Source: Glandiceps talaboti
Lineage: Eukaryota > Hemichordata > Enteropneusta > Spengelidae
DNA length: 64,000 bases
NCBI RefSeq assembly: GCF_964340395.1
Contig: NC_135552.1
Coordinates: 1,761,517-1,825,516 of the forward strand
Reading direction: 5' to 3'
The stretch's first letter is position 1, and the number at the start of each line of letters is the position of its first letter. Both the position numbers and the translations under genes were made by a program. Below are positions 62,801 through 64,000 of this stretch, one piece after another. Under the pieces are notes generated by a model that saw only the letters and a program-made list of their open reading frames with translations, had not been told where the DNA came from and made no database searches.

Positions 62801-63955
62801 TCTATTCATTGCTTACATCAACATCTATTCATGGCTTACATCAATGTCTATTCATGGCTAACATCAATGTCTATTCATTGCTTACATCAACATCTATTTA
62901 TGGCTTATATCAACGTCTATTCATTGCTTACATCAATGTCTATTTATGGCTTATATCAACATCTATTCATTGCTTACATCAACATCTATTCATGGCTTAC
63001 ATCAATGTCTATTCATGGCTAACATCAATGTCTATTCATTGCTTACATCAACATCTATTTATGGCTTATATCAACGTCTATTCATTGCTTACATCAACAT
63101 CTATTTATGGCTTATATCAACATCTATTCATTGCTTACATCAATGTCTATTTATGGCTTACATCAATGTCTATTCATGGCTTACAAACATCAACGTCTAT
63201 TCATGGCTTACAAACATCAACATCTATTCATTGCTTATATCAACGTCTATTTATTGCTTACATCAACATCTATTTATGGCTTACATCAATGTCTATTCAT
63301 GGCTTACATCAATGTCTATTTATGGCTTACATCAACATCTATTTATGGCTTACATCAATGTCTATTCATTGCTTACATGAATGTCTATTCATGGCTTACA
63401 TCAACGTCTATTCATGGCTTACATCAACATCTATTCATGGCTTACATCAACATCTATTTATGGCTTACATCAATGTCTATTCATTGCTAACATCAATGTC
63501 TATTCATGGCTTACATCAACATCTATTCATTGCTTACATCAACATCTATTCATTGCTAACATCAATGTCTATTCATTGCTAACATCAACATCTATTCATG
63601 GCTTACATCAACATCTATTTATGGCTTACATCAATGTCTATTCATTGCTTACATCAATGTCTATTTATGGCTTACATCAATGTCTATTCATGGCTTACAT
63701 CAATGTCTATTTATGGCTTATATCAACATCTATTCATTGCTAACATCAACATCTATTCATGGTTTATATTAACATCTATTCATTGCTAACATCAATGTCT
63801 ATTCATTGCTTACATCAATGTCTATTCATGGCTTACATCAACATCTATTCATGGCTTACATCAACATCTATTCATTGCTTATATCAACATCTATTCATTG
63901 CTTATATCAATGTCTAGTCATGGCTTATATCAATGCCATGGCTTACATCAACATG
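56881..63955. repeat. 23-bp minisatellite, about 307 copies, 7.1 kb
   Basis: The unit is TTACATCAATGTCTATTCATGGC, 23 bp. Variants at five or six fixed sites: TTAC, TAAC or TTAT; CAATG, CAACG, CAACA or GAATG; TCAT or TTAT; TGGC or TTGC. Rare 4-base extensions give CTTACAAACATCAAC. Because 23 is not a multiple of three and no variant makes a stop, all three forward frames stay open for long stretches. A 161-bp (7 x 23) higher-order unit repeats at 62734, 62895 and 63056. It probably lies in an upstream ACTL6A intron. Confidence 0.97.
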
Positions 63956-64000
63956 TCCATAACTAGTTTTAATTTGTGTATTTTGTTTCCTTGGTGATAG
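63956..64000. other. Unique flank at the window edge
   Basis: Forty-five bases of non-repeat sequence after the array. They contain neither R1 sequence nor a recognisable exon. Confidence 0.5.

Noticed and set aside
56833-63997. Many overlapping frames with INVYSWLTSMSIHGLHQCLF repeats
   Set aside because: A 23-bp array read in three frames. The same peptide cycle in every frame shows a DNA-level repeat.

Overview
This is eukaryotic genomic DNA. Genes are split by GT-AG introns, the gene density is low, and microsatellites, minisatellites, LINE retrotransposons and MITE- or Helitron-like repeats are abundant. The two recognisable genes are animal genes: a membrane-type globin X-like protein and the nuclear actin-related protein ACTL6A/BAF53. 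Together with the L2/CR1-type LINEs with microsatellite tails, this suggests a marine invertebrate, perhaps a deuterostome such as a cephalochordate or hemichordate. The phylum is an inference and is not proven by the sequence.

Layout. 0-12.5 kb: dispersed repeats and two very large minisatellites (36-bp unit, about 73 copies; 39-bp unit, about 78 copies). 12.5-17.6 kb: a possible first exon, then two adjacent LINEs (one 5'-truncated, one long with endonuclease and reverse transcriptase but with a stop and a frameshift). 17.6-23.9 kb: non-coding DNA with a long hairpin, a 0.9-kb element with perfect 24-bp inverted ends, and dispersed repeats. 23.9-24.9 kb: an intronless globin on the minus strand, with a likely 5'-UTR intron. 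25-36 kb: microsatellites, a 68-bp minisatellite (25 copies) and a cluster of four repeat elements with internal tandem repeats.

36.9-51.3 kb (minus strand): the last nine coding exons of ACTL6A, with matching splice phases, running to the stop codon. Every intron of this gene longer than about 900 bp, except those that carry only dispersed repeats, contains one or two different minisatellites. The largest intron also holds one LINE inserted into another. The 5' exons of ACTL6A are not visible and probably lie beyond 64 kb, which would place the last array inside another intron. 51.6-54.4 kb: a three-level nest, with a dispersed repeat containing a minisatellite that is split by a TIR element. 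56.9-63.96 kb: a 23-bp minisatellite of about 307 copies with local higher-order repeats.

The main minisatellites together occupy about 19-20 kb, roughly 30% of the window. Their long open reading frames arise because many unit lengths are multiples of three or lack stops in all frames. They are not treated as genes. No tRNA or rRNA gene, CRISPR array or prokaryotic feature was seen. One tRNA-derived SINE-like sequence is present.
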